A DNA stretch of 64,000 nt from Aminobacter niigataensis (lineage in GTDB: Bacteria; Pseudomonadota; Alphaproteobacteria; Rhizobiales; Rhizobiaceae). The position numbers and the translations under genes were made by a program. Below the pieces are notes generated by a model that worked only from the letters and a program-made list of their open reading frames with translations, did not search any database and had not been told where the DNA came from. The stretch spans positions 1 through 64,000 of the forward strand of contig NZ_JACHOT010000011.1 in assembly GCF_014200015.1 (NCBI RefSeq), written 5' to 3'. Position 1 is the stretch's first letter, and the number at the start of each line of letters is the position of its first letter. Positions 10,157 through 20,140 of this stretch are shown one piece after another.

Positions 10157-11068
10157 TCAGCGCCCCTCTTCCTGGGCGCGGGCCTGCGCCTGCTGGAAGA
10201 ACATGATCGGGACGACCAGCAAGAGCAGCAGGATGACGGCCACCGCAGAGGAGACCGGCCAGTCGCGATTGGCGAAGAACTCGTTCCACAGCGTCTTGCC
10301 GATCATCAGCGTCTGCGAACCGCCGAGCAGGTCGGGGATGACGAACTCGCCGACGGCCGGGATGAAGACCAGCAGGCAGCCGGCGATGACGCCGGGCAGC
10401 GACAGCGGAAACGTGATTTTCCAGAAGGCGGCGATCGGCGGGCAACCAAGGTCCTGCGCCGCCTCGATCAGCGAATAATCCATCTTCTCAAGCGCCGAAT
10501 AGAGCGGCAGGATCATGAACGGCAGGTAGGAATAGACAATGCCGATGAAGATCGCCGTATGGGTGTTCAGGATCACCAGCGGCTGGTCGATGATACCGGT
10601 GCCGAGCAGCAGTTGGTTGAGCAGCCCCTCGGGCTTGAGGATGCCAATCCAGGCGTAGACGCGGATCAGGAAGCTGGTCCAGAACGGCAGGATCACCAGC
10701 ATCAGCAGCGTCGGCCTGATCGTCGCCGGCGCGCGCGCCATGCCGTAGGCAATGGGATAGCCGACCAGCAGCGCCAGGAATGTCGAGATGCCGGCGATGA
10801 CCACGCTCGATACGTAGGCGTTGAAATAGAGCGCGTCCTGGGTCAGCCAAAGGTAGTTGTCGAAGCTGAATTCGCCGATCTGCGACATCAGGCCGGAAAA
10901 GCCGTCGGCAAGGCCAAGGACGGGCGTATAGGGCGGCATGGCAATGGCCGTCGTCGAAAGCGATATCTTGAAGACGATGACGAACGGAATGAGAAAGAAA
11001 AACAGCAGCCAGAGATACGGAACGAGGATGACCAGGCGGTTGGTGATGGCCGAGAGGGGGCTTTTCAT
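10157..11068 (-). CDS. potH: Putrescine/spermidine ABC transporter permease (PotH/PotB)
   Basis: The 303-residue inner-membrane protein starts MKSPLSAITNRLVILVPYLWLLFFFLIPF and has six membrane segments. Its EAA loop is EAAQDLGCPPIAAFWKITFPLSLPGVIAG. ATG at 11068 is preferred because GGTGGAGAG precedes it; an in-frame start 18 codons earlier would overlap potG. It pairs with PotI to form the channel for polyamines delivered by PotF. It is eight bases downstream of potG. Confidence 0.93.
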   Translation of the reverse strand: MKSPLSAITNRLVILVPYLWLLFFFLIPFVIVFKISLSTTAIAMPPYTPVLGLADGFSGLMSQIGEFSFDNYLWLTQDALYFNAYVSSVVIAGISTFLALLVGYPIAYGMARAPATIRPTLLMLVILPFWTSFLIRVYAWIGILKPEGLLNQLLLGTGIIDQPLVILNTHTAIFIGIVYSYLPFMILPLYSALEKMDYSLIEAAQDLGCPPIAAFWKITFPLSLPGVIAGCLLVFIPAVGEFVIPDLLGGSQTLMIGKTLWNEFFANRDWPVSSAVAVILLLLLVVPIMFFQQAQARAQEEGR

Positions 11069-11076
11069 CTCTCCAC

Positions 11077-12216
11077 CTATCGCGTCAGAACGACGCCGGC
11101 GTCGTTGCGGAATGAGATCCATGCCTTGTCATCCCAGCTCAGCGGGTCCTCGGTGGCGCGCGTCGCATTGAGCGAGCTTGCCTTGACCACCTGGCCATTG
11201 CCGAGCTGGACGTGGAAGATGGTCATGTCGCCAAGATAGGCGATGTCGTAGATCTCGCCTTCCATGACATTGTCGCCGCTTTCCGGCTTTTTCGACGAGA
11301 CCTTGATCTTCTCGGGCCGGATGGCGAAGGCGACCTCGCTGCCGGCCGCCGCATCGCCGGCATTGGCGGTGCGTATGGTGACGCCATTGGCGCTGGCGAT
11401 GGTGGCGCCCGCGCCGTCGCGGTCGGCGACCTTGCCTTCGAACATGTTGATGTTGCCGACGAAGTCGGCGACGAAACGCGAGCCTGGTGCCTCATAGACC
11501 TCGGCTGGCGTCGCCACCTGCATCACCTCGCCCTTGTCGAGGATGGCGATGCGGTCGGCCATGGTCATGGCTTCTTCCTGGTCGTGGGTGACGACGACGA
11601 AGGTCAGGCCGAGCGTCTGCTGCAGGTCCATCAGTTCGAATTGGGTTTCCTCGCGCAGCTTCTTGTCGAGCGCGCCAAGCGGCTCGTCGAGCAGCAGCAC
11701 CTTGGGCTGCTTGGCGACTGCGCGGGCGAGCGCGACGCGCTGGCGCTGGCCGCCCGAAAGCTGGTGCGGCTTGCGCTTGGCGAACTGGCTGAGCTTGACC
11801 AGCTTGAGCATCTCGGCGACACGCGTGTCGATGTCGGCCCTGGCCATGCCGTCCTGCTTGAGGCCGAAGCCGATATTCTGCTCGACCGTCATGTGCGGGA
11901 ACAGCGCATAGGACTGGAACATCATGTTGACCGGCCGCCGGTAGGGCGGGATGCCGCGCAGGTCCTGGCCGTCGAGCAGGATCTGGCCAGAGGTCGGCTC
12001 CTCGAAACCGGCCAGCATGCGCAACAAGGTCGACTTGCCGCAGCCCGATGCGCCGAGAAGCGCGAAGAATTCGCGCTCGTAGATCGACAGCGACAGGTTG
12101 TTGACCGCGGTGAAGTCACCAAAACGCTTGGTGACATTCTTGAATTGAATGTAGGGCTTGGCGTCTGGCTTGTTCCAGGGCGCAAACTCCCTGCGGATAT
12201 TGCCGAGCGATTTCAT
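11077..12216 (-). CDS. potG: Polyamine ABC transporter ATP-binding protein (PotG/PotA)
   Basis: The protein has 379 residues. Walker A is [14 protein letters not shown], the signature [15 protein letters not shown], Walker [12 protein letters not shown], and the switch histidine is in THDQEEA. A C-terminal TOBE-type region (about 280-379) is as usual for the PotA/PotG/MalK class. It powers putrescine/spermidine uptake through PotH and PotI. Start 12216 is supported by GGGAGAGGG just upstream; the frame remains open to 12456 without a better site. A strong hairpin separates it from potF. Confidence 0.94.
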   Translation of the reverse strand: MKSLGNIRREFAPWNKPDAKPYIQFKNVTKRFGDFTAVNNLSLSIYEREFFALLGASGCGKSTLLRMLAGFEEPTSGQILLDGQDLRGIPPYRRPVNMMFQSYALFPHMTVEQNIGFGLKQDGMARADIDTRVAEMLKLVKLSQFAKRKPHQLSGGQRQRVALARAVAKQPKVLLLDEPLGALDKKLREETQFELMDLQQTLGLTFVVVTHDQEEAMTMADRIAILDKGEVMQVATPAEVYEAPGSRFVADFVGNINMFEGKVADRDGAGATIASANGVTIRTANAGDAAAGSEVAFAIRPEKIKVSSKKPESGDNVMEGEIYDIAYLGDMTIFHVQLGNGQVVKASSLNATRATEDPLSWDDKAWISFRNDAGVVLTR

Positions 12217-12246
12217 TTCCCTCTCCCACCTGCCCCTGATGCGAAA

Positions 12247-12270
12247 TCCCGGCGCGCCATGGCGCCGGGA
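12247..12270 (-). terminator. Intercistronic hairpin between potF and potG
   Basis: TCCCGGCGC and GCGCCGGGA form a perfect 9-bp stem with a 6-base loop, followed on the minus strand by TTTCGC. It lies in the 67-bp gap after the potF stop. It is more likely an attenuator or RNase barrier that keeps binding-protein mRNA high than a complete terminator. Confidence 0.55.
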
Positions 12271-12283
12271 TCGGGTGGCCTGG

Positions 12284-13384
12284 CTATTGTCCCGTGACGA
12301 TCTTGGTCCAGCTGCGGGTGACGGCGCGCTGGGTCTTGGGATCGTAAGGCGGCACGGTAAAGAGCTTGGCGAGCGTTGCCTCATCCGGATAGATCGCCGG
12401 ATCGCCTGAAATCTCCTTGTCGATGAACTGCTGAGACGCCTTGTTGCCGTTGGCATAGAAGATGTAGTTGGAGGCCTTGGCCGCCACTTCCGGCTTCATC
12501 ATGTAGTTGATGAACTCGTGCGCCTCGGCGACGTGCTGGGCATCGGCCGGGATCGCCATCTGGTCAAACCACATCTCCGCGCCTTCCTTCGGGATGACGT
12601 AGTCGACGACGACACCCTGGTCCGCTTCGGCGGCTCGGTCACGTGCCTGGAAGACGTCGCCCGACCAGCCAACCGCCAGGCAGATGTCGCCGTTGGCGAG
12701 CGCGTTGATGTATTCCGACGAATGGAACTTGCGGATCGACGGACGGACCTGGAGCAGTGTCTCTTCCGCCTTGGACAGGTCGCCCAGTTCGGTCGACTGG
12801 GGCTTGAGGCCGAGATAATTCAGCGTCGTCGGGAAGATGTCGGTCGGCGAATCCAGCAGATAGACACCGCAATCGGCAAGCTTGGCCAACTGCTCCGGCT
12901 TGAAGACGACATCCCAGCTGTCGATCTTGTCGATGCCGAGGGCCTCCTTGATCTTCTTCTGGTTGTAGCCGATGCCGACCGTGCCCCACATGTAGTTGAC
13001 CGAGTATTCGTTGCCCGGATCGTAGGCGGCGGTACGCGAACTCACGACGTCCCATACATTCGCCAGGTTGGGCAGCTTGGATTTGTCGAGCTTCTGATAG
13101 ACGCCGGCCTGAATCTGGCGCGCCAGGAAGGGGCTGGCCGTGGGGACGACCACGTCGTAGCCGCTGCCGCCGGCAAGCAGCTTTGTTTCAAGTATCTCGT
13201 TGGAATCGTAGACGTCATAGACGACCTTGATGCCGGTCTCCTTGGTGAAGTCCTCGATGATGGAAGAATCGATGTAGTCCGACCAGTTGTAGACGTTGAC
13301 GACCCGCTCCTGGGCGCTGGCAGTGGTCGCAAAAACAGCGATAAGGGCTGACGCGGCGGTCAGCCAAAGCGCTCTACGGTTCAT
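12284..13384 (-). CDS. potF: Periplasmic putrescine/polyamine-binding protein (PotF/PotD)
   Basis: The 366-residue precursor starts MNRRALWLTAASALIAVF and has a signal peptide ending ATTASA (about 23). The mature start RVVNVYNWSDYIDSSIIEDFTKETGIKV is characteristic of PotD/PotF, where the NWSDYI segment lines the polyamine site. It delivers putrescine or spermidine to PotHI. Start 13384 is fixed by AAAGGAGA six bases upstream. It is the first gene of potFGHI. The approximately 240-bp upstream region, shared with the end of the DMT exporter gene, should hold the promoter. The catabolic pair at 21436-24279 fits import for use as carbon and nitrogen. Confidence 0.94.
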   Translation of the reverse strand: MNRRALWLTAASALIAVFATTASAQERVVNVYNWSDYIDSSIIEDFTKETGIKVVYDVYDSNEILETKLLAGGSGYDVVVPTASPFLARQIQAGVYQKLDKSKLPNLANVWDVVSSRTAAYDPGNEYSVNYMWGTVGIGYNQKKIKEALGIDKIDSWDVVFKPEQLAKLADCGVYLLDSPTDIFPTTLNYLGLKPQSTELGDLSKAEETLLQVRPSIRKFHSSEYINALANGDICLAVGWSGDVFQARDRAAEADQGVVVDYVIPKEGAEMWFDQMAIPADAQHVAEAHEFINYMMKPEVAAKASNYIFYANGNKASQQFIDKEISGDPAIYPDEATLAKLFTVPPYDPKTQRAVTRSWTKIVTGQ

Positions 13385-13625
13385 GGCAGTCTCCTTTTCC
13401 GGACGCGCCCGTCCCGGCACATCCTGATCCCTTACAAAAATCGAGTGATGAAGGTAGCGCGCTCCCGCCGGCTCGCAGTTCGGCGCAAACGTGATGGCGA
13501 TTTACAGCTGCGGACACCGAAGCCCCGGCAGTGGAACCTGGCAAGATACGCCTGTGTTGTTGTTACCCTCGGAGGTCAGCCTGCCCGCCGGACGGTAGCA
13601 TTGTCAATGGTAAACAAGACATCGC

Positions 13626-14618
13626 TCAATCAGGCATGGGGACGCCCGTGATACCCGGCCTTTGGGGCCGTGCCTGGCGCTTGAATTCCAAGGTCAGATG
13701 CACCAGCAAGGCCGAGAAGATGACGGCTCCGCCGACAATGGTGCGCGTCGACGGCACCTCAGCGTGGACGAGCCAGACCCAGATCGGGCCGAGCAACGTC
13801 TCGAAAGTCCCGATCAGCGCGGCAATGGCCGCCGGAATGAGCCGCGCGCCGGTGGCAAAGCAGGCAAGGCCGAGGCCAAGATTGAGCGCGCCGAAGGCGA
13901 ACAGGAAACCCATGTCGTGCGGCGTCACCACAAACATCGACGCTTGTGAAGCGGCAAAGGTCGCGGCGATCAAGGTGCCCAGGCATGTGGCCGGCGTCAT
14001 CCGGACATGGGCGAAGCGACGGGTGATGACGGTGGCGATGGAGAACGCCACGGCGATCAGCAGAGCGAGGCCGTCGCCAATGGGCGACACGGCGCCGTCG
14101 AGCGATTCGGAGACCATGATGGCGACGCCCGAGATGACCGCGAAGATCGCTACCCATGTCGCCGTGGCAACACGTTCGCGAAACAGGACCCAGGCAAACA
14201 GCGCCGCCAGCAGCGGCACGCCGGCCTGCATGAGCAGGATGTTGGCGACGGTGGTGTAGGCAAGCGCCACGACAAACGAGGTCGAGGCGGTGGCAAAGCA
14301 AATCGCCACGAGCAAGCCGGGAACCCCCATCTCGCGGAACAAGCGTAGCGTGCCGCGCATGCCATCGCGCCAGGCCATGAAGGCCAGCAGGAAAGCGGCC
14401 GCCCAGAACGAGCGCCAGAACACGATTGTCCAGCTGTCGGGAGCCTCGATGAAGCGGGCAATGGCGCCGCCCAGGCTCCACATCAGCGCCGACAGGAAGA
14501 CCAACACCACGCCAATGCGCTGCTCGCCCGTGCTGCCGGTCGAGCCCAACTGCGAAGTTGATGCCTGTTCGCCCATGCGTGCGTCCGTCGCCTCCCCCTT
14601 GGCGTGGTTGGACCGCAC
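13626..14618 (-). CDS. DMT-superfamily (EamA) inner-membrane transporter
   Basis: The 330-residue protein has about ten hydrophobic segments in two EamA repeats (about 40-165 and 180-315). The first begins GVVLVFLSALMWSLGGAIARFI, with the usual FWRSFW after segment 2. The substrate cannot be told; such proteins export metabolites. The start is a GTG at 14618, chosen because GGAGGCAAGGC precedes it; an ATG 14 codons inside is the alternative. It is divergent from the FMN reductase operon, so the SoxR-like box at 14746-14765 lies about 130 bp from its start. Confidence 0.85.
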   Translation of the reverse strand: MRSNHAKGEATDARMGEQASTSQLGSTGSTGEQRIGVVLVFLSALMWSLGGAIARFIEAPDSWTIVFWRSFWAAAFLLAFMAWRDGMRGTLRLFREMGVPGLLVAICFATASTSFVVALAYTTVANILLMQAGVPLLAALFAWVLFRERVATATWVAIFAVISGVAIMVSESLDGAVSPIGDGLALLIAVAFSIATVITRRFAHVRMTPATCLGTLIAATFAASQASMFVVTPHDMGFLFAFGALNLGLGLACFATGARLIPAAIAALIGTFETLLGPIWVWLVHAEVPSTRTIVGGAVIFSALLVHLTLEFKRQARPQRPGITGVPMPD

Positions 14619-14745
14619 ACGCCTTGCCTCCGATAGCCGAGCAGCCGCGCGTTGGCGAGGTCCAGTGCCCCTATCCCGTTAGGGCACTTGCATAAGCCGC
14701 ATATGTGCACTCCAGAACTTTCAGATCCTGTCATTTATGCGCTTG

Positions 14746-14765
14746 ACCTCAACTTACCTTGAGGT
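14746..14765. promoter_or_regulatory. SoxR-type operator/promoter
   Basis: CCTCAACTTACCTTGAGG (14747-14764) is a perfect CCTCAA-N6-TTGAGG inverted repeat, extended by A/T outside. It matches the SoxR box pattern. It overlaps a TTGACC -35 element (14743-14748), and TAAAGA at 14768-14773 gives a 19-bp spacer, the long spacing used by MerR/SoxR-type activators. It is about 49 bp upstream of the FMN reductase gene. Confidence 0.78.
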
Positions 14766-14813
14766 TCTAAAGACACGGCTCCGACGCCCGCATTGAATTG
14801 CAGCCATGCCGAA

Positions 14814-15362
14814 ATGCCGCCGAAAACCAAGCTCGCTGTGATCTATGGCAGCGCCCGCCAGGGCCGTTTCTGCGACGTCGTGGTCAATTGGGTCGCCTCC
14901 CAGATCCGCGGGCATGACCAGTTCGCGCTCGAGCTGGTCGATCCGCGAGACCTCAGCCACGACCGCCACGACATCGCGCGCCGCCTCGACGAGGCGGATG
15001 CGTTCATCATCGTAACGCCCGAATACAATCACGGCTACACCGCCGACCTGAAAGCGCTGATCGACGCGCACAGCATTCAATGGCAGGCCAAGCCACTTGC
15101 CTTCGTATCCTATGGCGGCATCTCCGGTGGCCTGCGCGCGATCGAGCAGCTACGGCTGGTCTTTGCCGAACTTCACGTCGTGGCGATTCGCGACACGGTG
15201 AGCTTTGCCTTCGCTTCGAAGAAGTTCGATGCCAGCGGCGCGCTGATCGAACCCGGGGAACCACATCGGGCGCTGGCCGTCTTGCTGGCGCGCCTGCGGT
15301 GGTGGGCAGTCAACCTGCGCGAAGCCCGCGCCAACGCGCCCTATTTCGAGGTGGCAGCATGA
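14814..15362 (+). CDS. NAD(P)H-dependent FMN reductase family protein
   Basis: The 182-residue flavodoxin-like protein begins MPPKTKLAVIYGSARQGRFCD, with the FMN phosphate-binding GSxRxGR loop. It has PEYNHGYTADLKALID near residue 75 and SYGGISGGLRAIEQL further on, all typical of the FMN_red family. It reduces FMN or quinone-like substrates with NAD(P)H in the cytoplasm. ATG 14814 is preferred over an upstream TTG at 14793. It overlaps the MFS gene by four bases, so the two are co-translated. With the SoxR-like promoter, a role against redox-cycling compounds is likely. Confidence 0.87.
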   Translation: MPPKTKLAVIYGSARQGRFCDVVVNWVASQIRGHDQFALELVDPRDLSHDRHDIARRLDEADAFIIVTPEYNHGYTADLKALIDAHSIQWQAKPLAFVSYGGISGGLRAIEQLRLVFAELHVVAIRDTVSFAFASKKFDASGALIEPGEPHRALAVLLARLRWWAVNLREARANAPYFEVAA

Positions 15363-16588
15363 ACATCGCCCAGCAAGTCCAGGTCGCGAATGCGACGCCT
15401 GCCCCCGAGCGCCATGCCGCGCGCAATACGACGCTGCTGCTGATCAGTTCGCTGACCATCATGTCGGGCGCGACCATTGCACCGTCGCTGCCGGCGATCG
15501 AAGCCCATTTCGCAGGCAGCGCCAATGTCGAGATCCTGACCAGGCTGGTGCTCACCCTGCCAGCGCTGTTCATCGTGATCTGCGCGCCCTTCGCCGGCGG
15601 GCTGGCCGACCGCTTTGGCCGTCGGCCGCTGCTGATCGCAGCCGCACTGCTCTATGGCCTGAGCGGGATGTCGGGCATCTTCGGCAATTCTCTGGTGGGG
15701 TTGCTGATTGGCCGCGCGCTGCTCGGCGTGGCGGTGGCCGGCGTCATGACCACCGCAACCGCGCTTGTCGGCGACTACTTCAGCGGACCTGCACGCGACC
15801 GCTTCATGGGCTATCAGTCGGCATTTGTCGGCGTTGGCGGCCTGATCTTCCTGACCGGTGGCGGCATGCTCGCCGAAATGCACTGGCGCGCGCCGTTTGC
15901 CGTCTACGGGCTGTCGCTACTGTTGATCCCGGCGGTGATGGCCTTCATCAAAGAGCCGGTTCGCGCACAACGCTCCACCCACGCAGCGTCCGCACCAAGC
16001 GGCAGCGGCACCGTGTGGCTGGCCGTCATGGCAGTCTATGCCGCGGCGGTGATCAACAGCGTCGCCTTCTACCTGCTGCCGACGCAGCTGCCGTTCCACC
16101 TCAACGCCATGGGCATTGGTTCACCTGCCGTGGCCGGGCTGGCGATCGGCGTGGGCAACATGGTGGGGGCAGTTGTCGCCCTTTCCTATGACCGGTTGCG
16201 AGCAAGGCTCGGGACGACCGGCGTGTTCGGTCTCGCCTTTGGCCTGACAGCCATCGGCTATGTACTCCTCGGGTTGGCGGAAACGCTCGCGCCGGTGCTG
16301 GCAGCGGCAGGCGTGGTTGGCCTGGGGCTCGGCATGATGATGCCCAACATCGCCGCCGCCGCCATGGCCGTCGCATCGCCCGACATGCGCGGGCGTATTG
16401 CCGGCGGCATGACGGCAAGCGTCTTTGCCGGCCATTTCATCTCGCCCTTCGTCAGCCAGCCAATGATTGCGGCATTCGGATTTGCCAACACCTACGTCTA
16501 CGTGGGCGCAGGTGTCGGCGTTATCGCCCTGCTCGCTGGGGCAATAGCAGTCACATATGCGCGGCGCGTTCCGGCTTCTGTCGCCTGA
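15359..16588 (+). CDS. MFS drug/metabolite exporter
   Basis: The 409-residue protein has 12 predicted membrane segments. The MFS motif A variant GGLADRFGRRPLL (about residue 80) and a later FSGPARDRFMGYQ loop place it in the DHA-type efflux group. Its ATG overlaps the stop of the FMN reductase gene (ATGA). Control by the SoxR-like box suggests export of redox-active toxic compounds. In Agrobacterium, SoxR is known to control a flavin reductase and an MFS pump, which parallels this pair. The substrate is unknown. Confidence 0.88.
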   Translation: MNIAQQVQVANATPAPERHAARNTTLLLISSLTIMSGATIAPSLPAIEAHFAGSANVEILTRLVLTLPALFIVICAPFAGGLADRFGRRPLLIAAALLYGLSGMSGIFGNSLVGLLIGRALLGVAVAGVMTTATALVGDYFSGPARDRFMGYQSAFVGVGGLIFLTGGGMLAEMHWRAPFAVYGLSLLLIPAVMAFIKEPVRAQRSTHAASAPSGSGTVWLAVMAVYAAAVINSVAFYLLPTQLPFHLNAMGIGSPAVAGLAIGVGNMVGAVVALSYDRLRARLGTTGVFGLAFGLTAIGYVLLGLAETLAPVLAAAGVVGLGLGMMMPNIAAAAMAVASPDMRGRIAGGMTASVFAGHFISPFVSQPMIAAFGFANTYVYVGAGVGVIALLAGAIAVTYARRVPASVA

Positions 16589-16591
16589 AGC

Positions 16592-18034
16592 CTATTGGAA
16601 ATCGAAGGCCGACAGGCCGGTCACCATCTCGTCGAGGCCGAGCGGCCTCGTGATCGGCGGCTCGGCGCGCGACAGGCATCCGGAACGTTCGCAAAGCCGG
16701 CAAGCGGGCCCGATCGGCGTCGCCGCCACGACACCCGGCTTGGCGCCGACGGCCTGGGCGGGCAAGGCCGCGCCATAGACGATCTCGTCGCGAAAGGCGA
16801 TGTCGCAGCCCAGCAGGATGGCCGTGCGCCTCGGCCGCTCGCTGAAGGCGCCCTGCGGCCCTTCCAGCGTGCGGGCGACGCAGAGGAACTCGGCACCATC
16901 AGGCATCTCGACGGCTTCGACGAAGATCTGGCCGGGCTGGGTGAAGGCGGCATGGACCGGCAGTTTGGGGCACCCGCCTCCGAATCGGCTTTGCGGGAAC
17001 CCTTGCGCGCCGGCCTTGCGGAAGCGGTTGCCGGCATTGTCGACCTCGAGCATGAAGAACGGCACCGACGACGTACCCTGCCGCTGAAGCATGGTCAGCC
17101 GATTGGCCGCCTGCTCGAACGACACGCCGAAACGCGAACGCAGCACATCGACATCGTAGCGGGCGCGCTGGGCGGCTGCGTGGAACGCCTGATAAGGCAT
17201 CATCAGCGCGTGTGCTGCGTATCGGCCGAGTTCGAAACGGGCAAGCCGCCGTGCCTCGTCCGAGGTGAGTTTCAGCGCCTGAAGCTCGGCGGCAACCGCC
17301 ACCTGCATGCGGATCAAGCTCGCTTCCATCGCGACTTCACGCAACTGGTCGAATGGTGACAGCCGCTCGGACAGGAACAGGCGCTGCGAATGGCGGTCGT
17401 AACGGCGGCGCCAGTTGGGCATGGTGGCGACCGGCAACACCTTGACGACGATGCCGTGCTCGCGCCGGAGCCAGGCCTTCAATGCGCCAAACAGATCATC
17501 GCCAGGGTCGAGCAGCGTCGTGAACGCCTCTGCTTCCTCTTCCAGCGAGGTGAAATGATTGGGCCGGCGTTCGAAGACCTCATGCACCTCGTCGATCGGC
17601 AGGCGCGCACCTGACAACGCAGTTGTGTGCCCCTCGCGTGCGAGCAATTCGGTGAGATCGGACAGGCGTTCGGCCTGCTCGCGATAGGCGCGGAACAGCT
17701 TGATGACCGCCGCCGCCGCATTGGGCGCAGCCTCGGCGATCTCCACCAGCTCCTGGTCGCCCGGCAACTCGCCAGACAACAGCGGGTCGGCGAAGACCTC
17801 GCGTAGTGCCGCGATTGAACCGCGCGCCTCGCCTTGCAACTCGTCTGGGTCGACCTTGTAGACCGAGGCGAGTTTAAGGATGAGCTGGACCGTCAGCGGC
17901 CGCTGGTTACGTTCGATGAGATTGAGATAGGACGGCGAAATGCCGAGCCCCTCGGCCATCGCCGTCTGGGTCAGCCCCTTCTGGTTGCGGATGCGCCTGA
18001 TGCGCGGTCCGGCAAAGATTTTCTGCTCGGCCAT
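16592..18034 (-). CDS. ScfR-type short-chain acyl-CoA-responsive XRE regulator (RamB-like)
   Basis: The protein has 480 residues. An N-terminal XRE helix-turn-helix (about 8-65, IRRIRNQKGLTQTAMAEGLGISPSYLNLIERNQRPL) is followed by an IrrE/ImmA-peptidase-like central part (about 170-300). The C-terminal ScfRs domain (about 310-470) carries cysteines in CRLCERSGCLSR. This family controls glyoxylate-shunt genes in response to short-chain acyl-CoA. It is divergent from isocitrate lyase and shares a 244-bp gap full of TTTACA repeats, so it probably controls both itself and aceA. No strong ribosome-binding site precedes ATG 18034. Confidence 0.85.
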   Translation of the reverse strand: MAEQKIFAGPRIRRIRNQKGLTQTAMAEGLGISPSYLNLIERNQRPLTVQLILKLASVYKVDPDELQGEARGSIAALREVFADPLLSGELPGDQELVEIAEAAPNAAAAVIKLFRAYREQAERLSDLTELLAREGHTTALSGARLPIDEVHEVFERRPNHFTSLEEEAEAFTTLLDPGDDLFGALKAWLRREHGIVVKVLPVATMPNWRRRYDRHSQRLFLSERLSPFDQLREVAMEASLIRMQVAVAAELQALKLTSDEARRLARFELGRYAAHALMMPYQAFHAAAQRARYDVDVLRSRFGVSFEQAANRLTMLQRQGTSSVPFFMLEVDNAGNRFRKAGAQGFPQSRFGGGCPKLPVHAAFTQPGQIFVEAVEMPDGAEFLCVARTLEGPQGAFSERPRRTAILLGCDIAFRDEIVYGAALPAQAVGAKPGVVAATPIGPACRLCERSGCLSRAEPPITRPLGLDEMVTGLSAFDFQ

Positions 18035-18038
18035 CGGC

Positions 18039-18110
18039 TTTTACACCATTTTTACAACGAAAGTAGGGGTTTCACCCTACCCATCCTTTTACATTCTTTA
18101 CAATTTTACA
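18039..18110. promoter_or_regulatory. Repeated TTTACA elements and palindrome between scfR and aceA
   Basis: TTTTACA or TTTACA occurs at 18039, 18050, 18087, 18097 and 18104 in the same orientation, with an inverted copy TGTAAAA at 18194-18200. Between them GTAGGG (18063-18068) and CCCTAC (18075-18080) form a perfect inverted repeat. The cluster starts five bases from the regulator's start codon. It is the best candidate for the ScfR operator and autoregulation; binding is inferred. Confidence 0.5.
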
Positions 18111-18278
18111 GTCGCTATCTGTCAAACACAATACAGGTTTTCCCTAAAGTCGTCCGCAAATTGTTGAATTTTCTGGCTGGTTTGGCGCTGGGATGTAAAA
18201 CAAGTCACATAGAAATCGCCGCAAAAACCCAAGACGCGGTGGCCGCCCCTAGAACCAAGTGACCAGACGGAGTCGACA

Positions 18279-19568
<1,290 letters not shown>

Positions 19569-19587
19569 GCCTGACGACAGAAAAAGC

Positions 19588-19609
19588 CCCGGAGGCAATT
19601 GCCTCCGGG
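19588..19609. repeat. Perfect 22-bp palindrome downstream of aceA
   Basis: The sequence from 19588 is self-complementary with CCCGGAGGC arms around AATT. On the minus strand it is followed by TTTTTC; on the plus strand no T tract follows. For aceA it is therefore an mRNA hairpin between two genes rather than a strong terminator. Confidence 0.6.
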
Positions 19610-19663
19610 CACCTGCCAGAGGCAACGCCCAACAGGGCAAAGGCAACACCGAGGAGAACCACG

Positions 19664-19906
19664 ATGGCACCGCGTACCCGTGTCAAGGAACGAGCCGAAG
19701 AACAGGCGACCACGATGAGCGCCGACCAGCAGGCCGTGATCCGTATCGTCGCCAACGACCTGCACCGGCTCAACCAGTCGGTCATGAAGGCAGTCGAGGC
19801 CGGCGTGTCGGTGGAATTGGTCCGCTCGGCCCGCCACCATGGCGGCAACGGAAACTGGGGTGACCTGCTGATCCCGGTCATCGTCACCCAGCAGCCGCAC
19901 GGCTAA
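19664..19906 (+). CDS. Small protein of unknown function following isocitrate lyase
   Basis: The 80-residue protein starts MAPRTRVKERAEEQATTMSADQ and has a helical middle AVIRIVANDLHRLNQSVMKAVEAGVSVELVRSARHH, then a glycine-rich GGNGNWGDLLIPVIV end. It has no signal or membrane segment. GAGGAGAACC sits just upstream of the ATG. It follows aceA by 95 bp with no terminator for that strand between them, and a strong terminator comes after it, so it is probably the last gene of the aceA transcript. I do not recognise a named family. Confidence 0.68.
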   Translation: MAPRTRVKERAEEQATTMSADQQAVIRIVANDLHRLNQSVMKAVEAGVSVELVRSARHHGGNGNWGDLLIPVIVTQQPHG

Positions 19907-19930
19907 ACTCACTTCCCCCTTGCCCCCCGG

Positions 19931-19969
19931 GTCCCGTCCGCGGCCATGCCGTGGGCGGGACTTGCTTTT
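19931..19969 (+). terminator. Strong rho-independent terminator of the aceA unit
   Basis: A 14-bp stem (19931-19944 with 19948-19961, two G-U pairs) closes on a CAT loop and is followed by TTGCTTTT. It lies 24 bp after the small gene. Confidence 0.82.
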
Positions 19970-20140
19970 AAGGTACTGCAAGCTGGTCTGTGGCGAACAT
20001 GCGGGAATGCTGAAACTTACGACTAAAGTTACACCTCATTTTGAGTGTATTACTTGACACTTCTCATACATGACGCGAAACGTATGGGACCGAACGCAAC
20101 CTCGCATTGAACAATCGCCCCCCAGCTGTCGGCCAAGCCA

